From contig DIVZ01000005.1 in NCBI GenBank assembly GCA_002423395.1, forward strand, positions 382,428-446,427: 64,000 bases of DNA, given 5' to 3'. Numbering within the stretch: the stretch's first letter is position 1; each line of letters begins with the position of its first letter. The translations under genes were made by a program, and so were the position numbers. This DNA comes from Eubacteriaceae bacterium UBA6119. GTDB taxonomy: Bacteria; Bacillota; Clostridia; Eubacteriales; UBA1433. The notes under the pieces were generated by a model. The model ran no database searches, was not told the DNA's origin, and was given only the letters and a program-made list of their open reading frames with translations. Of the stretch, positions 60,429 through 64,000 are shown piece by piece.

Positions 60429-61910
60429 ATGGGAGTAAAGCATAACAGATATAATGTGTTTTCCAATATGGGTTGGAAATTTGGAACAAATGTTGGGTTA
60501 CAAGGTGTTCAGATTATTGTATCTATAATACTTGCGAGGCTTATACTTCCTCAAAATTACGGTATAATCGCCATAGTAATGGTGATTATTTCGCTTTGCA
60601 GCGTTTTTGTGGATTTTGGTCTCGGAAGCGCACTTATACAGAAAAAAGATGCCACGCAAACAGACTATTCTTCGGTTTTTTATATTAATTTATTTGTTTC
60701 GGTAATTATATATGCGGGACTTTTTTTCTTAGCACCATTAATATCAAGGTTTTATGGGGAAGAGTATGCAAATCTGACAATATATATTCGCGTACTAGGC
60801 TTAACACTTATATTTTTGGGGATAAATTCAGTGCAAAATGCTTATGTATTTAAGAATTTGCTGTTTAAGAAAACTTTCATTATTACTTGTTTTGGAAGTG
60901 TTTTGTCCGGGATTGCGGGCATTGTTTTGGCGTATACTCTGCCTGCGGAACAGAAGATATGGGCGCTTATTGCACAATCTGTAGTTAGTTCGTTTTTGGT
61001 TACTACGGGATTGTGGATATATGTAGGATGGAGACCAAAGCTTATTTTTTCAAAAAACGCGGCAATGCCGTTATTTAGATTTGGGTGGAAGATATTAGCG
61101 AAAGGCACACTAAATATGCTTTGCGCTAATATGAGAAAGCTTATAATCGGAAAAATATATACACCCGGGGATCTTGCTTATTTTGACAGAGGCAGACAAT
61201 ATCCTCTGACAATAGCAAAGACGGTTGACAACTCACTTAGTGACGTATTATTTCCGGTACTTGCAAATGCACAAGATGATATAAAAAGTCTTAAAAGTAT
61301 GGTACGCAGAACAGTACAAGTCTGCACATATCTGACGTTTCCTATGTTGGCAGGGTTTGCCGTCGTTTCACAGAAGTTTGTTTTAGTTCTTTTAACAGAA
61401 ACATGGCTTCCCGCAGTTCCTTTTCTGCGAATTTTTTGCATAGCTCAATTGTTCAGACCGCTGACAGGTATACAATTCCGTTCTCTGCTTGCACTAGGAC
61501 GCAGCGATATAGCGCTGAGGAATGAAATTATAAGAGGTATTGCCGATGTTTTAATTTTGGTAATAACTATATGGTGGGGAGTACTCTGGGTTGCTATTGG
61601 TGTTTTATTTGCTGTTTTAATAGAATTTTTAGCATACTATTTACCAAATAGGAGGTTAATAAAATATAAATTCAAAGAATTGTTTTTTGACATTAAGTCA
61701 ACTTGTATAATGACGTTAATTATGGCAGGAATTACATTTACTGCCGGGTTTTTAAAATTTGAGCCAGGGATTGTATTAATACTTCAGATTATTACAGGAG
61801 CTGTAACTTATATAGCCTTATCATATATAACAAAAAATAAAAGTTTTATATATATACTTGATATAATTATGCACAAAGCATCAAAAAATAAAAAGTTAGA
61901 CAATAAGTGA
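60429..61910 (+). CDS. Wzx-type polysaccharide flippase
   Basis: 493 aa, about 14 membrane helices, MOP superfamily (Polysacc_synt_3). N-terminal WKFGTNVGLQGVQIIVSIILARLILPQNYGIIAIV and KIYTPGDLAYFDRGRQYP are characteristic. Moves undecaprenyl-linked repeat units to the outer face. No Wzy polymerase is visible in the window. It may lie beyond 64000. Confidence 0.92.
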   Translation: MGVKHNRYNVFSNMGWKFGTNVGLQGVQIIVSIILARLILPQNYGIIAIVMVIISLCSVFVDFGLGSALIQKKDATQTDYSSVFYINLFVSVIIYAGLFFLAPLISRFYGEEYANLTIYIRVLGLTLIFLGINSVQNAYVFKNLLFKKTFIITCFGSVLSGIAGIVLAYTLPAEQKIWALIAQSVVSSFLVTTGLWIYVGWRPKLIFSKNAAMPLFRFGWKILAKGTLNMLCANMRKLIIGKIYTPGDLAYFDRGRQYPLTIAKTVDNSLSDVLFPVLANAQDDIKSLKSMVRRTVQVCTYLTFPMLAGFAVVSQKFVLVLLTETWLPAVPFLRIFCIAQLFRPLTGIQFRSLLALGRSDIALRNEIIRGIADVLILVITIWWGVLWVAIGVLFAVLIEFLAYYLPNRRLIKYKFKELFFDIKSTCIMTLIMAGITFTAGFLKFEPGIVLILQIITGAVTYIALSYITKNKSFIYILDIIMHKASKNKKLDNK

Positions 61911-61924
61911 TGTTGGAGAAAGTA

Positions 61925-62971
61925 ATGTCAAAGAATGAAAATATAACTTTTCGTAAAAAAATAAGAAAGATACCCGGCGTATATAACGCGTATTTAAAAA
62001 TAAATAATTTCATGATAAAACCCAAAGAGTTTTATCGTTCTTTGAGATTTGGTTTTTTGGCAAAATATTTTCCGAAAAGACATTGCCGGCTTATGACCAA
62101 ACCCGGTGCAAGAAAGGAAACACCTTTTAAAATAGACCTAAAGAATCCCATTTACTTCAATGAAAAATTATTATGGCTAAAATATTATGTTTATAACAAA
62201 AGCTCATTAGTTGCAAAATGCTACGATAAATATCTGGTTAGGGAATATGTAAAAAAATGCGGCTGTGAAAATATACTTAATGATTTATATGGCGTTTGGG
62301 ATTCAATAGACGAGATAAACTGGGATAGTTTACCAGAAGAGTACGTATTAAAAATAACAAACGGAAATTCATATCATATATTTAAAACTAAAGAGCAAGA
62401 CGCTGATATTGATAGATATAAGGATACACTACTTGTGCCGGCAAAGAAACGCAATATTATATATAGAAGTTCGGGTGATTTATTTGCCTTGAAATGCCCA
62501 CAAAGATTTATATGCGAAAAGCTGTTGAAAAATCCTGCAAATAATAAAGCGTTAGATGACTGGAAGTTTTATTGCTTTAACGGGGAGCCTAAATACCTTC
62601 TTTATGTTTATGACCGAATAATAGTAGACGGCACACAAAATGCCAGCCAAGAAAAAGTATTTATGACTGTAGATTTTAAAAATAAGATGGATTATTATAA
62701 GGATTCAAAATCAAAAGTACCCGAAAAGCCAGCTTGCTATAATGAAATGCTGGAATGCGCGAGAAAATTATCAAAAGATTTTCCTTTTGTAAGAGTAGAT
62801 TTTTATATTAGTGAAAATAAGCCTGTATTTGGAGAACTAACATTTACCCCAGCCGGCGGATATGTAAAAAATCTTTTGCATAACAAAGAAGGGTTGATCG
62901 AAATGGGGAATTGTCTTTGTTTAGATAACATTAATGAATATACTAAACTGAAAAAAAGTTATAATGTTTAA
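61925..62971 (+). CDS. TupA-like ATP-grasp protein
   Basis: 348 aa from ATG 61925 (GGAG 6 nt upstream; GTG 61907 overlaps the flippase end). KPGARKETPFKIDLKNPIYFNEKLLWLK, CYDKYLVREYVKKCG, YVLKITNGNSYHI, DDWKFYCFNGEPKYL, VRVDFYISENKPVFGELTFTPAGG. TupA-like proteins of polysaccharide clusters are thought to ligate an amino acid (glutamate in teichuronopeptide) to uronic acid carboxyls. Here the acceptor could be the diacetamido-mannuronate. Confidence 0.85.
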   Translation: MSKNENITFRKKIRKIPGVYNAYLKINNFMIKPKEFYRSLRFGFLAKYFPKRHCRLMTKPGARKETPFKIDLKNPIYFNEKLLWLKYYVYNKSSLVAKCYDKYLVREYVKKCGCENILNDLYGVWDSIDEINWDSLPEEYVLKITNGNSYHIFKTKEQDADIDRYKDTLLVPAKKRNIIYRSSGDLFALKCPQRFICEKLLKNPANNKALDDWKFYCFNGEPKYLLYVYDRIIVDGTQNASQEKVFMTVDFKNKMDYYKDSKSKVPEKPACYNEMLECARKLSKDFPFVRVDFYISENKPVFGELTFTPAGGYVKNLLHNKEGLIEMGNCLCLDNINEYTKLKKSYNV

Positions 62972-63041
62972 TAAGTATTAAATATTCTATATTAGTAAAA
63001 AAGCCACAGATTGTATATTGAAATTTGGAAGGACTATGCAA

Positions 63042-64000
63042 ATGTTTATTAAAATAATCAAGTCTTTTAAAAATTTGGTTTTAAGCTTACTTGAATATAT
63101 ATTATTCCCGCTATTGGTTTTTGGCTGCTTTTTAATTAGAATGAAAAAAAACAGAATTGATATCGGCATTGGTATAAACCCAAATATAAACCATATCCGA
63201 TGGGCAAACGCTTTGAAAAAATTCGGGTACACTGTTGAAACTTTTGTGCTGGGCAAGCCGTTTTACATTACCAGCGACTTCAACCATATATATTCAGACG
63301 CCTTCAACTCTTCATTTCCGATGTATCTTTTCTTAAAATGCGCAGGAAAATACAGAATACAGATACTTAGGATGAACGGCGGAGTGCTTTCTAAATGCAA
63401 TAGCGCAATAAAGTATCATGAGCCTCGCTTGTTAAAGCTTGCAGGAGTTAAAACAATAGCTATACCGTACGGGAGCGACTGCAGGATTTTGGAGAGGACA
63501 CCGAACAAGTATTATGCTTATACGATATTGCAGGATGCGCCTCTAAGATCTAATAAAGTTATAATCAAAAAAGTTGATACTTGGTGCAGATATGCGGATG
63601 TTGTTGTGGGGCAGATGGATCACGTAGACTATCTTCCTTTTTGGAACTGTATGCGCCAATCGCTTCATGCTATAGATACAAATAGTATAGAGCCCGCATA
63701 TCCAAGACCTAACGGAAATATCAAAATAGTGCATATATATAATCACCCTGCATGTAAAGGCTCGAATGCGGTTTTTAACGCTGTAGCTGAATTGCAGAAA
63801 GAGGGGTATGAAATTGAACTTTTATCTAAATGCGGAATATCCAACGATGAAGTTTTAAAACATATTTCAGAGGCTGATATAGTTGTTGACCAGCTTGTCA
63901 TCGGCTGGTATGCGAGTTTTTCAGTAGAATCCATGGCATATGGTAAGCCGACCATTTGTTATTTAAGAGAAGATCTGGTTGAGCTGTTTGAAAAGACAGG
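63042..64000 (+). CDS. Glycosyltransferase-like protein, cut by window end
   Basis: Open frame from ATG 63042 (GGAAGG 9 nt upstream; ATG 63036 is 3 nt from it) to the window end, at least 319 aa. One N-terminal hydrophobic segment (LVLSLLEYILFPLLVFGCFL). Then INHIRWANALKKFGYTVETF; the C-terminal part has KIVHIYNHPACKGSNAVF and VDQLVIGWYASFSVESMAYGKPTI, which match the donor-binding half of GT-B enzymes. Probably membrane-tethered and part of the polysaccharide cluster. Confidence 0.75.
   Translation, partial: MFIKIIKSFKNLVLSLLEYILFPLLVFGCFLIRMKKNRIDIGIGINPNINHIRWANALKKFGYTVETFVLGKPFYITSDFNHIYSDAFNSSFPMYLFLKCAGKYRIQILRMNGGVLSKCNSAIKYHEPRLLKLAGVKTIAIPYGSDCRILERTPNKYYAYTILQDAPLRSNKVIIKKVDTWCRYADVVVGQMDHVDYLPFWNCMRQSLHAIDTNSIEPAYPRPNGNIKIVHIYNHPACKGSNAVFNAVAELQKEGYEIELLSKCGISNDEVLKHISEADIVVDQLVIGWYASFSVESMAYGKPTICYLREDLVELFEKT

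Overview
The window reads as chromosome of a low-GC Gram-positive bacterium, most likely an anaerobic Clostridia-like member of the Bacillota. Reasons: AT-rich DNA; strong purine-rich ribosome binding sites (AGGAGG, AAGGAG); tRNAs with encoded CCA; many short rho-independent terminators; sigma-A type promoters (TTGACA-N17-TACAAT); stalk-domain and InlB/FN3 surface proteins; a dicluster-type ferredoxin; no LPS or outer-membrane genes. No species can be assigned from the sequence alone.

Layout. 1-200: end of a tRNA cluster (Gly, Cys, Leu). 200-3550: sparse region with two small hypothetical genes, a truncated IS3-type element, unexplained inverted repeats and a stalk-domain deacetylase-like exported protein. 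3551-16560: a CoA-disulfide reductase/rhodanese fusion, a three-domain LigD, an ECF sigma/anti-sigma pair, a K+ channel with a zinc-ribbon tail, and a probable sulfane-sulfur operon (SLC13-type transporter, CstB-like persulfide dioxygenase/rhodanese, split YeeE/YedE transporter, DUF318 permease), then a metallophosphoesterase. 16618-19391 (minus): a nickel-type racemase LarA homologue with a split UxaA/SuyAB-type hydro-lyase. 19612-21610: a thiol-redox module (two related small Cys proteins, ferredoxin, CcdA, TlpA-like thioredoxin). 21852-29249: a 2465-aa LRR/InlB/FN3 surface protein. 29355-32552: an alpha/beta hydrolase and a four-carbon-acid kinase/PdxA pair. 32825-36253: a second InlB-type surface protein with a three-helix membrane anchor. 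36418-46421: housekeeping and metabolic genes (2-hydroxyacid dehydrogenase, family-II pyrophosphatase-like protein, dGTPase, NadA, CstA, Cu/Zn-SOD, a NMT1/SsuA-type ABC importer). 46575-64000: a large surface-polysaccharide cluster that runs off the window end.

How parts work together. The polysaccharide cluster holds all five enzymes expected for UDP-2,3-diacetamido-2,3-dideoxy-mannuronic acid (WbpA, B, E, D, I types). It also holds a dehydratase/aminotransferase pair and a minimal PglC-like phosphoglycosyl transferase that could make and attach the first sugar, several glycosyltransferases, a flippase and a TupA-like ATP-grasp ligase. The sulfur genes form a likely persulfide/thiosulfate handling route. 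LarA-UxaA and DUF1537-PdxA look like two hydroxy-acid catabolic modules. The CcdA/TlpA redox module lies directly upstream of a surface protein whose LRR region carries a cysteine at the same place in about twenty successive repeats.

Most unusual observations: two genes (larA and the SLC13 transporter) that appear to start at AUU codons behind perfect Shine-Dalgarno sites; two paralogous small cysteine proteins with matching palindromic operator-like sites in a redox operon; a 14-codon leader ORF before a DUF318 permease that lacks the family's Cys motif; and a cytosolic Cu/Zn-SOD with Lys in place of the active-site Arg.
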